A DNA stretch of 64,000 nt from an uncultured Pantoea sp. (GTDB taxonomy: Bacteria; Pseudomonadota; Gammaproteobacteria; Enterobacterales; Enterobacteriaceae). The notes under the pieces were generated by a model. That model was not told where the DNA came from. It searched no databases and saw only the letters and a list, made by a program, of their open reading frames with translations. Shown here one piece after another: positions 25,958 to 35,649 of this stretch; positions within the stretch are counted from its first letter, which is position 1; every line of letters begins with the position of its first letter. The stretch spans positions 62,001-126,000 of the forward strand of contig CAJYVD010000035.1 of assembly GCA_913778495.1 (NCBI GenBank), given 5' to 3'. Made by a program: the position numbers and the translations under genes.

Positions 25958-26386
25958 TCAGTGGCTGATCCGGTTTCCGTGTTCATCAATGACATTTTCG
26001 CCATCCTCTTTCGTAAATGCTCCCTGCTGCACATCCGGCAGGATCTCCAGAACCGCTTCAGACGGGCGACAGAGCTTCGTACCGAGCGGCGTCACAACCA
26101 CCGGACGGTTGATGAGGATGGGGTGAACCAGCATGGCGCTCAGCAGTTCATCATCGCTGAACCGGTCCTCTGCCAGTCCCAGCTGTTCATAAGGCTCAGT
26201 ATTTTTGCGCAGCAGTGCGCGCACGCTGATACCCATATCGTCAATCAGCTTTTTAAGCTCGTCGCGGGAGGGTGGCGTCTCCAGATACAGAATCACCGAA
26301 GGCTCCACGCCGCTGTTGCGGATAAGCGCCAGGGTGTTACGCGACGTCCCGCAGGCCGGGTTGTGATAAATCGTGATATCAGTCAT
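25958..26386 (-). CDS. arsC: Arsenate reductase, glutaredoxin-dependent ArsC
   Basis: ArsC reduces arsenate to arsenite using glutathione and glutaredoxin, giving the substrate for the ArsB pump. The 142-aa protein matches the plasmid R773/E. coli type in length. The catalytic Cys12 lies in [10 protein letters not shown]. The arginine-containing segments [17 protein letters not shown] and KLCRPSE correspond to the anion-binding Arg positions of the family. The ribosome binding site CGGAGTAG precedes the ATG. It is the last gene of arsR-arsB-arsC, 48 bp after arsB. Confidence 0.96.
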   Translation of the reverse strand: MTDITIYHNPACGTSRNTLALIRNSGVEPSVILYLETPPSRDELKKLIDDMGISVRALLRKNTEPYEQLGLAEDRFSDDELLSAMLVHPILINRPVVVTPLGTKLCRPSEAVLEILPDVQQGAFTKEDGENVIDEHGNRISH

Positions 26387-26434
26387 AAACGCTACTCCGT
26401 TAGGCGCTGCGCAGGCGCAGCCTGAGGATTAAGG

Positions 26435-27718
<1,284 letters not shown>

Positions 27719-27806
27719 ACACTCTCCTTTGAAAAAGCGCCCGTCAGAATGAGGACAAAAAAACTAAAAAATATATACGATAAAACACATGTGTTTGGTT
27801 AAATTT

Positions 27807-28160
27807 TTAAATGCAGACGGGCTTACCGTTCGTCGTTACGTTATCCCGATCAGCCTGCCCACTGAGGCGCAGAATCTCATCCCGCTGGCAAAGATAAGCC
27901 TGTTCAATTACGGCTGCTGCCCAGGCGGGCATGTGAGGTGACAGTCGGTAATGAATCCACTTACCCTCTCGCCTGTCGATGAGCAGGCCGCCTTCTCTGA
28001 GTAAAGCCAGATGCCGAGATATCTTAGGCTGGTTTTCTTTCAGTATAAGCGTCAGCTCGCACACACAGAGCTCGCCTTTTTCACGCAAAAGCAGGACGAG
28101 ATTTAAACGCGTTTCGTCAGACAGCTCCTTGAAAAGCTGAAGAGGAGAAAGCTGTGGCAT
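27807..28160 (-). CDS. arsR: Arsenic-responsive repressor ArsR
   Basis: ArsR is a dimeric winged-helix repressor released from DNA by As(III)/Sb(III). I place the start at MPQLSPLQLFKEL (ATG 28158-28160), giving 117 aa as in E. coli ArsR, rather than the 21-codon-longer frame. The arsenite site is in the recognition helix: Cys32 and Cys34 (ELCVCEL) are present. Position 37, a third Cys in the E. coli protein, is Thr here; two thiols suffice for release in published work. The DNA-binding helix QPKISRHLALLREGG is intact. It heads the arsR-arsB-arsC operon. Confidence 0.94.
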   Translation of the reverse strand: MPQLSPLQLFKELSDETRLNLVLLLREKGELCVCELTLILKENQPKISRHLALLREGGLLIDRREGKWIHYRLSPHMPAWAAAVIEQAYLCQRDEILRLSGQADRDNVTTNGKPVCI

Positions 28161-28217
28161 GGTAGTTCCCGATATCAGGTGTAAAAAAATCAGTGTGACT
28201 TTCAACCTGCAGGGCGT

Positions 28218-28247
28218 CAACACATATTCATATATTCACATATGTTA
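28218..28247. promoter_or_regulatory. Candidate ArsR operator/promoter of arsRBC
   Basis: An imperfect palindrome of CATAT/ATATG elements (ACACATATTCA ... TTCACATATGT) lies about 60 bp upstream of the arsR start. A TTGACG on the minus strand next to it is a plausible -35 box. Location and symmetry fit ArsR autoregulation. Confidence 0.45.
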
Positions 28248-28338
28248 GTCCGGGCCAGCTCCGCTTGCGTCTGATGCGCCATGCGCAGACTTTTTTACGC
28301 TTCTGCTGCCGTTGCCGACCTTACTGCGGGTTGAAGCG

Positions 28339-28366
28339 TTGACCTCTTACCGCTTTCGTTTATAGT
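28339..28366 (+). promoter_or_regulatory. Sigma-70-type promoter of the sulP-uspA unit
   Basis: TTGACC (28339-28344), 16-bp spacer, TATAGT (28361-28366). It predicts transcription from about 28373 and a leader of roughly 260 nt before sulP. Confidence 0.6.
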
Positions 28367-28372
28367 TTAGCG

Positions 28373-28633
28373 CCTGTCCTGATGAAATCGGGCTTCACCG
28401 TCAGCGCACCCTCACAGGGCTTTACTGGCTTAATTCAGTCCTGAAGGCACCGTTTGCCGTAAAGGAGAATTTAAAAAATCATGCGTCTTACGCCACCCTG
28501 AGTCGTAACCCTCCCCTGTCGCACTGAGTAGTTCAGTCGCGCACTCAAAAACATCCCGTCTGCGGATGTACTTTTTCGTATCTGAAATTTTTGCCCTCAC
28601 GGGCTGACTGTATTCAAAATCTGAGAAATTACT
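28373..28633 (+). promoter_or_regulatory. Structured 5' leader of sulP with small ORF and terminator-like hairpin
   Basis: The transcript from the predicted promoter carries a possible 6-codon ORF MRLTPP (28481-28501, preceded at some distance by AAAGGAG) ending in two prolines and a stop. An imperfect ACTGA/TCAGT hairpin (about 28520-28540) follows. Next is ACATCC-loop-GGATGT with a T-run (28551-28576), which looks like an intrinsic terminator inside the leader. This arrangement suggests conditional readthrough (attenuation or a riboswitch-like control). I could not match it to a named riboswitch. Confidence 0.4.
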
Positions 28634-30112
28634 ATGCTGCTGTCCTCGACGCGTAAGGACTGGCTGGGCAACGTCCGCGGTGACGTGCTCGCCGGTATTG
28701 TCGTCGCGCTCGCGCTCATTCCTGAAGCGATCGCGTTTTCCATCATTGCCGGAGTTGACCCGCAGGTCGGCCTCTACTCGGCGTTCTGTATTCCCGTGGT
28801 GATGGCCATTTTTGGCGGACGCCCCGCCATGATTTCATCCGCGACCGGCGCCATGGCGCTGCTGATGGTAACCTTGGTGAAAGACCACGGCCTTCAGTAC
28901 CTGCTTGCTGCCTCCGTGCTGACCGGCGTCATCCAGCTGATAGCCGGCTACCTGAAGCTCGGCAGCCTGATGCGCTACGTATCGCGCTCGGTCGTAACGG
29001 GCTTCGTCAACGCGCTGGCCATTCTGATTTTCATGGCGCAGCTTCCGGAGCTGACCAACGTGACCTGGCACGTTTATGCGCTCACCGCCGCCGGTCTGGC
29101 AATCATTTACCTCTTTCCGTACCTCAATAAAACCATTCCCTCTCCGCTGGTCTGCATCATGGTGCTGACCGCCATCTCCATGTGGCTGCACCTGGACGTG
29201 CGCACCGTGGGCGACATGGGAAAACTGCCCGACAGCCTGCCGGTTTTCCTCATTCCGGACATTCCGATGAACCTGGATACGCTGATGATTATCCTGCCTT
29301 ACTCCGCCGGCCTTGCCGTGGTGGGACTGCTGGAATCCATGATGACCGCCACTATTGTGGATGATATGACTGATACGCCGAGCGATAAAAACCGCGAGTG
29401 CAAAGCGCAGGGCATCGCCAACGTCTGCACGGCGTTTATCGGCGGCATGGCAGGCTGCGCCATGATCGGTCAGTCGGTGATTAACGTGAAGTCCGGCGGG
29501 CGCGGGCGCCTCTCGACCCTGACGGCCGGGCTGGTGCTGCTCTGCCTGATTATCTTCCTCCGTGACCAGGTATCGCAGATCCCGATGGCGGCGCTGGTCG
29601 CGGTCATGATCATGGTCTCCATCGGCACCTTCTCCTGGCGCTCCATTACCGACCTGCGCCGCCATCCGCTGTCGACCAGCGTGGTCATGCTGGCAACCGT
29701 AGCGGTAGTGGTGGCAACCGACAATCTGGCCTTCGGCGTGCTGACCGGGGTGTTGATTGCCTCACTGAACTTTGCCACCAAGGTAGCGCGCTTTATGGCG
29801 GTCAGGTCGTCACGGGATGGCGATACCCGGACCTATACCGTGATCGGCCAGGTCTTTTTTGCCTCCGCCGATCGCTTTATGAACCACTTTGACTTCAGGG
29901 AAGCGGCAGAGCGCGTGGTCATTGACGTCACGCATGCCCATTTCTGGGACATCACCTCCGTGAGCGCGCTCGACAGGGCGGTGATTAAGTTCCGCCGGGA
30001 AGGCGCTGAGGTGGAAATACTGGGTATGAACGACGCCACCCGTACCCTGGTTGACCGCTTCGGGGTGTATGACAAGCCGGAAGAAGCGGAAAAACTGATG
30101 GGCGGTCACTAA
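28634..30112 (+). CDS. SulP-family inorganic anion transporter
   Basis: This is a 492-aa SLC26/SulP transporter for sulfate, bicarbonate or dicarboxylates. The membrane part (about residues 1-390, 12-14 segments) has the family stretch [20 protein letters not shown] near the start and [20 protein letters not shown] after mid-protein. The C-terminal STAS domain (about 400-490) contains [19 protein letters not shown]. The gene is followed 18 bp later by a universal-stress-protein gene, a pairing that recurs in SulP loci. Substrate cannot be told; the neighbouring arsenic genes do not by themselves make it an arsenic transporter. The ribosome binding site is weak, which fits leader control. Confidence 0.92.
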   Translation: MLLSSTRKDWLGNVRGDVLAGIVVALALIPEAIAFSIIAGVDPQVGLYSAFCIPVVMAIFGGRPAMISSATGAMALLMVTLVKDHGLQYLLAASVLTGVIQLIAGYLKLGSLMRYVSRSVVTGFVNALAILIFMAQLPELTNVTWHVYALTAAGLAIIYLFPYLNKTIPSPLVCIMVLTAISMWLHLDVRTVGDMGKLPDSLPVFLIPDIPMNLDTLMIILPYSAGLAVVGLLESMMTATIVDDMTDTPSDKNRECKAQGIANVCTAFIGGMAGCAMIGQSVINVKSGGRGRLSTLTAGLVLLCLIIFLRDQVSQIPMAALVAVMIMVSIGTFSWRSITDLRRHPLSTSVVMLATVAVVVATDNLAFGVLTGVLIASLNFATKVARFMAVRSSRDGDTRTYTVIGQVFFASADRFMNHFDFREAAERVVIDVTHAHFWDITSVSALDRAVIKFRREGAEVEILGMNDATRTLVDRFGVYDKPEEAEKLMGGH

Positions 30113-30130
30113 GCGACAGGAGATTAAGCT

Positions 30131-30958
30131 ATGAACAATACCGTTGTAGCCTGCGTGGACGGTTCGCCGTCAACCGTGCCGGTCTGTGACTACGCGGCGT
30201 GGGCTGCCGCCGACCTTTCTGCGCCGCTGGCCCTGCTGCACGTGCTGGAAAAAGACGGTCATCCTGCCGTCTCTGACCTGAGCGGGAGCATTGGCATCGA
30301 CAGCAAAGAGCTGCTGACCGAAGAGCTTGCGCGCGTGGAGGGTGAGCGCAGCCGCCTGCTCATGGCGCAGGGTAAAGCCATTCTGGCCGGTTGCGCGGAG
30401 CGGCTGGCCCGTGAGGGAATTCCGGAAGTGCGCCAGCTGCAGCTGCACGGCGCGCTGGATGAAATCCTTGCCGGGCTGGATGACGTCAGGCTGATGGTGC
30501 TTGGCCGGCGTGGTGCGGAACACACCGTGGGCAGTCAGCTGGAAAGCGTCATCCGCCTGCAGAAAGAGCCCGTGCTGGTCGTGCCGGAAACGTTCAGCGC
30601 GCCATCCCGGGTGCTTTTTGCCTGGGACGGCAGCGAGGCAAGCCGCAGAAACCTGACCCGCCTGACCGTGAGCCCGCTGCTTCGCGGATTAACATGCCAT
30701 GTTGTGATGGTGAACGGCGACGATGCTTCACTTCTTGATGCTCAGCAGATCCTGCAGTCAGCCGGCATTGATACAGAGTCCCGGATAATTCAGGATGAAT
30801 CTGTTTCTCGCGGGCTGTGTCGTTACGCGGAAGAGAACGACATGGACCTGATCGTGATGGGGGCCTGGGGACACTCCCGGCTGCGCCGGTTCTTTATCGG
30901 CAGCCACACCACGTCAATGCTGGCAGAAAGCCGTCATCCCCTGCTGATGCTGCGGTGA
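30131..30958 (+). CDS. Tandem-domain universal stress protein (UspA family)
   Basis: The 275-aa protein has two Usp domains (about 1-155 and 160-275), like the UspE class. The first starts NTVVACVDGSPSTVPVCDYA and contains MVLGRRGAEHTVGSQLESV. The second ends DLIVMGAWGHSRLRRFFIGS followed by TTSMLAESRHPLLML, which is the ATP-binding G-2x-G-9x-G-S/T pattern. AGGAG precedes the ATG 18 bp after sulP, so it is co-transcribed and probably tunes or senses the state of the transporter. A terminator hairpin follows directly. Confidence 0.92.
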   Translation: MNNTVVACVDGSPSTVPVCDYAAWAAADLSAPLALLHVLEKDGHPAVSDLSGSIGIDSKELLTEELARVEGERSRLLMAQGKAILAGCAERLAREGIPEVRQLQLHGALDEILAGLDDVRLMVLGRRGAEHTVGSQLESVIRLQKEPVLVVPETFSAPSRVLFAWDGSEASRRNLTRLTVSPLLRGLTCHVVMVNGDDASLLDAQQILQSAGIDTESRIIQDESVSRGLCRYAEENDMDLIVMGAWGHSRLRRFFIGSHTTSMLAESRHPLLMLR

Positions 30959-30965
30959 ACTTCAC

Positions 30966-30989
30966 GGGCCTGCAATCGCAGGTCCTTTT
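30966..30989 (+). terminator. Intrinsic terminator after the universal-stress gene
   Basis: GGGCCTGC, loop AATC, GCAGGTCC (one G-T pair), then TTTT. It lies 8 bp after the uspA-type stop and closes the sulP transcription unit. Confidence 0.75.
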
Positions 30990-31067
30990 CATAACGCGCC
31001 TCCGGAACATCAGCTCCGGAGCAGTTCATTTGCGCGGCACCTTTGTCAGCCGCGCTCAGGAAATACC

Positions 31068-32285
31068 ATGCGTCAGCTGTTTCGCTTTATGTATCAGCAC
31101 GGCAGCCATCTCGCCTTTGGCGCGATACTGATGGCGATGTCGAGTTTCGGACAGACTTATTTCGTATCGCTTTACGGGCAGGGCCTGCGTCAGGCATTCG
31201 GGCTCAGCGACGGCGGGCTGGGCGGTCTTTATGCCGCCGGCACCGTGATGAGTGCCGTCACGCTGACCTGGGCAGGCCGGATGATTGATTACACCACCAC
31301 CCGGCGGTTCACTTTGGCCGTTACCCTGCTGCTGGTGACGGCGTGCCTGCTGGTCTCCGGTGCACAGGCGGCATGGATGCTTTGTGCAGGCTTTTACCTG
31401 CTTCGCCTCGGCGGGCAGGGGCTGATGGTGCATACCGCCCTGACGGCGACTGCGCGCCAGTTTCCGCTTGATGCCGGCAAGGCGCTTGGCGCCATCGCGC
31501 TGGGCCTGTCGCTGGCGCAGGCGCTGTTTCCGTTGGCTGCCGTGCAGATTACCTATCTAACGGGATGGCGCCTTGCCTGGCTGATAAACGCTGCGGTTCT
31601 GGTTGCCGGCGTTGCGCTGGCCGTCAGCTGTCTTCCGCGCGCTGCCGAAAAGCCGCTGCGAACGTTCAGGAAACGGGGCGCAGAGAGGATTCACGAGATT
31701 TCCATATGGAAAAACCGGAACCTGCTTCTGGCTCTGCCGGCGGTGCTGGCGTCACCTTTTATCACCACGGGCTTCTTTTTCCATCAGGCGCGCCTGGCAG
31801 AGGAGAAAGGATGGGCACTGTCGTGGGTTGCAGGGTGGTTTACTGCTTACGCGATAACGCAGGCGGTGTCCCTGCTGTCATTTGGTCCGCTGATAGACCG
31901 GCTGACGCCACGTCGCCTGCTACCGTGGTTTCTGCTGCCGCAGGGAGCCGGCATGCTGGCGCTATGGCTCAGCAGCAGTCAGTGGGTCACGCCGTTTTAT
32001 CTCATCATGACCGGCGTATCGTCCGCCATTGCGTCCACGCTGGCGACCGCGCTGTGGGTACAGCTGTTTGGCCCCGCGCAGCTGGCAAAAGTGCGATCGG
32101 CCGTTGAGGCGGGTACAGTGCTTGCCAGCGGCGCTTCCCCGGTCATCATGGGTGTGCTGATTGACCAACATGTTGCGCTTCGGGTACAGGCGCTGATATT
32201 TCTCATATTCATACTCGCAGCCAGCCTGGTGGCTACCCGGATTAGAGCTGGCGACCCGGAAAAAGAGACTGATATTTCTGGCTGA
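31068..32285 (+). CDS. MFS transporter
   Basis: This is a 405-aa major-facilitator protein with 12 predicted helices. The A-motif-like loop between helices 2 and 3 is WAGRMIDYTTTRR. Other membrane stretches include LGAIALGLSLAQALFPLAAV and FSLTPRRLLPWFLLPQGAG-like loop sequence in the second half. The substrate is unknown and no drug-efflux motif C was seen. The ribosome binding site (CAGGAAAT) is adequate. It follows the sulP-uspA unit after a terminator, so it should have its own promoter in the 78 bp before it. A two-hairpin repeat follows. Confidence 0.88.
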   Translation: MRQLFRFMYQHGSHLAFGAILMAMSSFGQTYFVSLYGQGLRQAFGLSDGGLGGLYAAGTVMSAVTLTWAGRMIDYTTTRRFTLAVTLLLVTACLLVSGAQAAWMLCAGFYLLRLGGQGLMVHTALTATARQFPLDAGKALGAIALGLSLAQALFPLAAVQITYLTGWRLAWLINAAVLVAGVALAVSCLPRAAEKPLRTFRKRGAERIHEISIWKNRNLLLALPAVLASPFITTGFFFHQARLAEEKGWALSWVAGWFTAYAITQAVSLLSFGPLIDRLTPRRLLPWFLLPQGAGMLALWLSSSQWVTPFYLIMTGVSSAIASTLATALWVQLFGPAQLAKVRSAVEAGTVLASGASPVIMGVLIDQHVALRVQALIFLIFILAASLVATRIRAGDPEKETDISG

Positions 32286-32334
32286 CCGAAACACTGTTAC
32301 GGTCAAAGACACGACACCCGAGGCAGGACACAAT

Positions 32335-32400
32335 GTCCGCTATTCGCTCACAGCGGACCTTCACCGCAGCCAGCTTGTACGGTTGGTGCCAGAAACGGAC
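32335..32400. repeat. Two-hairpin intergenic repeat, full-length copy
   Basis: Left unit GTCCGCTATTCGCTCACAG-CGGAC (32335-32358); right unit ends GTGCCAGAAACGGAC (32400). It marks the right edge of the repeat-free 23.5-32.3 kb block. Confidence 0.8.
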
Positions 32401-32522
32401 GTTTAAAAGATGTGTTTTGCTATGTAACTAACCTGTTTAAGACTACATTCGACCCATTATGCAAAACTGGCATGACCAACCGATCGTGTTGTCGAATGTT
32501 TGGTACAGGTCTCAGGGGGGAA

Positions 32523-32843
32523 ATGTCATTGCAGAGTCTTGAAATTGTGCCTCGCCTGCTACCGGACATTCGCGCAGGCAAGAAGCGTCATACCATTCGA
32601 TGGCAGGAACGCGAAATTGTTGCTGGCCCTCTGCTTTACGTAAACGCGCAGAATGTGTTTGAAACGGTCATGGTATTTGTCACGCACATAGAGAAAATGC
32701 CGCTTTCTGAGGTTGCGGCCAGGCTGGGAAAAAGAGCGGAATGGCCGGATGCTGAACTGCTGGAAGGGATGCGTGAGCACTATCCAGCCATAGAGATGGA
32801 TTCCGAGGTTGCGGTCATCCACCATTTACCGCCAGTGGCGTAA
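32523..32843 (+). CDS. ASCH-domain protein
   Basis: This 106-aa ASCH (PUA-like fold) protein is related to the E. coli amidohydrolase YqfB and to RNA-binding ASCH proteins. The motif DIRAGKKRHTIRW (about residues 15-27) holds the Lys/Thr/Arg positions typical of the fold, followed by GPLLYVNAQN. I start at MSLQSLEIV (ATG 32523) because a strong GGGGGGAA ribosome binding site precedes it; the frame is open 37 codons further upstream. Stand-alone gene between a two-hairpin repeat and a regulator. Biochemical role not determined from sequence. Confidence 0.85.
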   Translation: MSLQSLEIVPRLLPDIRAGKKRHTIRWQEREIVAGPLLYVNAQNVFETVMVFVTHIEKMPLSEVAARLGKRAEWPDAELLEGMREHYPAIEMDSEVAVIHHLPPVA

Positions 32844-33021
32844 GTTCGTGGCCGAACTTCTAAACTGAATCTGACCGAACATGCTCCTCAATTTTAGGGT
32901 TTCAGAAACCTCAATGTGACATGTCTGACCGCTGTCACGTTACTGTCGGGTTATGATCGTGGTCGTGCAGGATTACGTGGACAACACTGTGCGCTGAACA
33001 CCATCCATTCGGAGAGAGAAA

Positions 33022-33489
33022 ATGAGTGAGACCAACAAATTCAGGTCGCTGCGTCTTGCGCGCGCTTGGTCACAGGAGCAGCTTGCCGAACTGTCCGGGC
33101 TGAGCGTGCGCACGGTGCAGCGTATCGAAAACGGCGATAAGCCAAGCCTGGAAACACTGAGCTCCTTGGCTGCTGTATATGAAATGAGCGTGGTGGATCT
33201 TTCCGGCCGTAACGCGCCTGCCGATGATGCGCTCGACCAGCGAATTAATGAAGCGAAGAGCAAAATTGCTGAAGAAGGCCGTTTTTACCGGTCGGTTATT
33301 ACGGCTGTCGTCGTCTGCACGCTACTGTTAATTCTTAACCACTATACAGCACCGGCAAGCGTATGGTCATTGTGGGTCGCGGGCATCTGGTGTGCGTTGC
33401 TGGTGATTCGTGGCATGAGGACGTTTGTTTTTCGCACGCTGATCATCCGCTGGCAACAGATGCGGCTACGGCAAATGCTGCGGCGGTAG
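33022..33489 (+). CDS. XRE-family regulator with C-terminal two-helix membrane domain
   Basis: The 155-aa protein has an N-terminal lambda-repressor-like helix-turn-helix (residues 5-62, with WSQEQLAELSGLSVRTVQRI and ENGDKPSLETL). A short linker and two membrane helices (about 92-112 and 116-132) follow. The HTH plus 2TM layout is a known family of membrane-tethered regulators. CGGAGAGAG precedes the ATG. The gene is monocistronic and convergent with a small membrane-protein gene. The regulated target is not evident. Confidence 0.87.
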   Translation: MSETNKFRSLRLARAWSQEQLAELSGLSVRTVQRIENGDKPSLETLSSLAAVYEMSVVDLSGRNAPADDALDQRINEAKSKIAEEGRFYRSVITAVVVCTLLLILNHYTAPASVWSLWVAGIWCALLVIRGMRTFVFRTLIIRWQQMRLRQMLRR

Positions 33490-33529
33490 CCGTTATTCAC
33501 ACCAGTAGCCTTACGTTAAATGTTCAAGG

Positions 33530-33757
33530 CTACGCCAATATGAAACGGATTAGCTGCCACAGCAGCCAGACGCCTAACAAGAACTGTATCATCCGGACGA
33601 CCCGTCGTGGATAACGCCATGAGTGCCGTTCGCGTTCATCAGCCTCTGCGATAACGGGGTCTGCATTCTTTTTTCTTTTATTCGGCCTGAAATCCAACCA
33701 GACGGCTGCTATCCCCATTAAGCCAGCGAAAATTTTAAGCGCCAAGTGTCCGTCCAT
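33530..33757 (-). CDS. Small hypothetical membrane protein, 75 aa
   Basis: I start it at MDGHLALKIF (ATG 33755-33757), where GGAG lies 7 nt upstream. The protein has one hydrophobic helix at each end (LKIFAGLMGIAAVWLDF and MIQFLLGVWLLWQLIRFIL) and a charged middle (RPNKRKKNADPVIAEADERE). Size, ribosome binding site and membrane pattern support a real gene. It is not recognised as a named family. Convergent with the XRE/2TM regulator, 40 bp apart. Confidence 0.65.
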   Translation of the reverse strand: MDGHLALKIFAGLMGIAAVWLDFRPNKRKKNADPVIAEADERERHSWRYPRRVVRMIQFLLGVWLLWQLIRFILA

Positions 33758-34098
33758 CTCAGATCTCCATTCTATGCGGTTAACGGGTGCAATCAGAAAT
33801 AACATATCTGAACCGGCCTAATTTCGTACAGTAGAGCCTTCCGCTCGCGGTTAAGTTTTCGTATTTAAAGGGAAAATTAAGAATAGCGTTGCATCGCCCC
33901 GTTTAACTCGCAGTCATTAGCGGACACTGCGTGAACCCCCACACTTCTATCTTGTTCCGCCTTTCACCTTATAAGTTTGCTGTTCATCGCTTAACCATGT
34001 CGATGGCTTCGCTAACGTACAGGCATACTTCGGTGCCGACCGAAGCAGCATACATCCATCATTATTAATCTGTCCGTAAATCAACAGCGGAGCGGACC
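33758..34098. other. Intergenic stretch with a degraded repeat fragment
   Basis: No gene is seen in these 341 bp. A short piece near 33911-33930 (TCATTAGCGGAC) resembles one arm of the local hairpin repeat. The right end should carry the promoter of the ABM-ACT-ArsR operon. Confidence 0.4.
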
Positions 34099-34422
34099 AT
34101 GATTGCAGTACTTTTTGAGGCAGATGCCCTACCAGAGGCTCAGAAAAGATATCTTCAGCTCGCTTCGGAGCTTAAGCCTCTCTTATCCGACACACCCGGC
34201 TTTATTTCAATTGAGCGCTTCCAGAGTCTGACTACGCCCGGAAAGATTCTTTCTTTGTCGTGGTGGGAGAATGAGGAGTCTGTAGCCAGATGGAAGCGAA
34301 ATGTGATGCATCAGGCCGCTCAAAAAGAAGGTAAGCAGTCGATTTTTTCATTCTACAGAATACGAGTAGCCCGCGTATTCCGTGACTACTCTTCTGATAA
34401 GGAAGCAAATCAGCATGTATGA
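34099..34422 (+). CDS. Antibiotic-biosynthesis-monooxygenase (ABM) domain protein
   Basis: A 107-aa ferredoxin-fold ABM-domain protein (MIAVLFEADALPEAQ start; GFISIERFQS and ILSLSWWENEESVARW in the core). Family members act as small cofactor-free monooxygenases or heme- or quinone-related stress proteins; the substrate here is unknown. GGAG precedes the ATG. Its stop overlaps the next gene by 8 bp. First gene of a tight three-gene operon with an ACT-domain protein and an ArsR-type regulator. Confidence 0.88.
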   Translation: MIAVLFEADALPEAQKRYLQLASELKPLLSDTPGFISIERFQSLTTPGKILSLSWWENEESVARWKRNVMHQAAQKEGKQSIFSFYRIRVARVFRDYSSDKEANQHV

Positions 34423-34807
34423 CATTCACGTTATTCTCAAAAACAGCCCGGGCTCACTTGGTTCACTGGGTAGCGTACTGGGTGAAAACGGAGTGGGACT
34501 TGAAGGCGGTGGCGTATTTACAGGACCTGAAGGCGGGAACGCACATTTCCTGGTTGAAGACGGCTATAAAGCACGCAAGGTGTTGTGTGAAGCCGGTTTT
34601 GACGTGTGTAATATGTGTCGTCCCTTGGTAAGAAAATTACCTCAAGAACGGCCCGGAGAGTTGGGAGAAATAGCCGACACAATTGCCCGGAACGGCATCA
34701 ATATTCTGGTACAGTACAGCGATCACAGTAACCGGCTCATTCTCATTACGGATGATAATGCCCGGGCTGCCGAAGTAACCCGAAAATGGGCAATACCTTC
34801 TGAATGA
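34415..34807 (+). CDS. ACT-domain protein (tandem ACT)
   Basis: This 130-aa protein starts at MYDIHVILKN (ATG 34415), inside the end of the ABM gene. It consists of two ACT-like halves: NSPGSLGSLGSVLGENGVGL (residues 9-28) and RPGELGEIADTIARNGINI (about 85-103). Both show the Pro-Gly-x-Leu loop that contacts an amino-acid ligand. A pair of ACT domains without a catalytic domain suggests ligand sensing. It is sandwiched between the ABM and ArsR-type genes with overlaps on both sides (4 bp to the next), so it probably acts in the same response. Confidence 0.86.
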   Translation: MYDIHVILKNSPGSLGSLGSVLGENGVGLEGGGVFTGPEGGNAHFLVEDGYKARKVLCEAGFDVCNMCRPLVRKLPQERPGELGEIADTIARNGINILVQYSDHSNRLILITDDNARAAEVTRKWAIPSE

Positions 34808-35520
34808 ACCTCGGTAAAACAAAGCGCGACAGTGAGCCAGATGATGTCCTTGAAACCTCAATGGCAATGGTGGCCTCTGCGCTGTCTGATCCTTCACGGG
34901 TGAGCATTTTGTGCGCCCTAATGGACGGGCGCGCATGGACAGCTACCGAACTTAGCGTAGTGGCTGGCATAGCAGCCTCGACAGCCAGCGGGCATCTGAA
35001 CCGACTTCTCAGCAACAATCTGGTCGTTTGCCTGACGCAGGGGCGTCATCGCTATTACAGCCTTGCGGGCCATCATATCGCCGGACTGCTGGAAAACCTG
35101 ATGGGCGTTTCTATGGGTACTTCCAAAGCCCCCGTTTCCAGTACACCGGTCTATCTGCGTTACGCACGCACCTGCTATGACCATCTGGCAGGCGAGCTTG
35201 CTGTCAATATTTATGACTTTATGCTGCAGGAAAAATGGCTTGAAGCAGATGGCTCGGAACTGACATCAGCCGGCAAAATGCATTTTGAGAATATGGGCGT
35301 TTTGCTTAACTCTCGCACACGACGCAAGCCCTGTAGCGGCTGTTTGGACTGGAGTGAAAGACGTTTCCATCTTGGCGGTGACGCTGGCTCAGCCCTGTTT
35401 ACACTTTTCCTGCAAAAAGGATGGGTAACGCGTACACATGGATACCGCGAAGTGAACGTAACCGATTCAGGCCGGGTTGCAATTTATCGGCTATTTAAGC
35501 TAAAAATCACCCTATCTTGA
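34804..35520 (+). CDS. ArsR/SmtB-type winged-helix regulator with C-terminal extension
   Basis: A 238-aa regulator. Residues 18-105 form an ArsR-type winged helix (ALSDPSRVSILCALMDGRAW; recognition helix AASTASGHLNRLLSNN; wing QGRHRYYSL). The extra C-terminal half is helical and carries KPCSGCLDWSERRFHLGG, with two close cysteines that could bind metal or sense redox or electrophiles. The start overlaps the ACT gene by an ATGA. Classical ArsR proteins are near 100-120 aa, so the extension is a distinct subfamily. It most likely regulates its own three-gene operon. Confidence 0.87.
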   Translation: MNLGKTKRDSEPDDVLETSMAMVASALSDPSRVSILCALMDGRAWTATELSVVAGIAASTASGHLNRLLSNNLVVCLTQGRHRYYSLAGHHIAGLLENLMGVSMGTSKAPVSSTPVYLRYARTCYDHLAGELAVNIYDFMLQEKWLEADGSELTSAGKMHFENMGVLLNSRTRRKPCSGCLDWSERRFHLGGDAGSALFTLFLQKGWVTRTHGYREVNVTDSGRVAIYRLFKLKITLS

Positions 35521-35649
35521 GTCATATACCATCCGATTTAATCGGGTGACTCAATGCGTTAAAACCGTAGCTACGGCATGAAAGGAGCACAAGAACGCTC
35601 ATATTAAATGTGGGTTAGTGTGCTGAATGCAAAAAATAAAGGGATAGCT

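Noticed and set aside
28835..29665. 276-aa minus-strand frame rich in His, Gln and Arg inside sulP
   Set aside because: Antisense shadow of a membrane-protein gene with high-GC codons; composition unlike a real protein.
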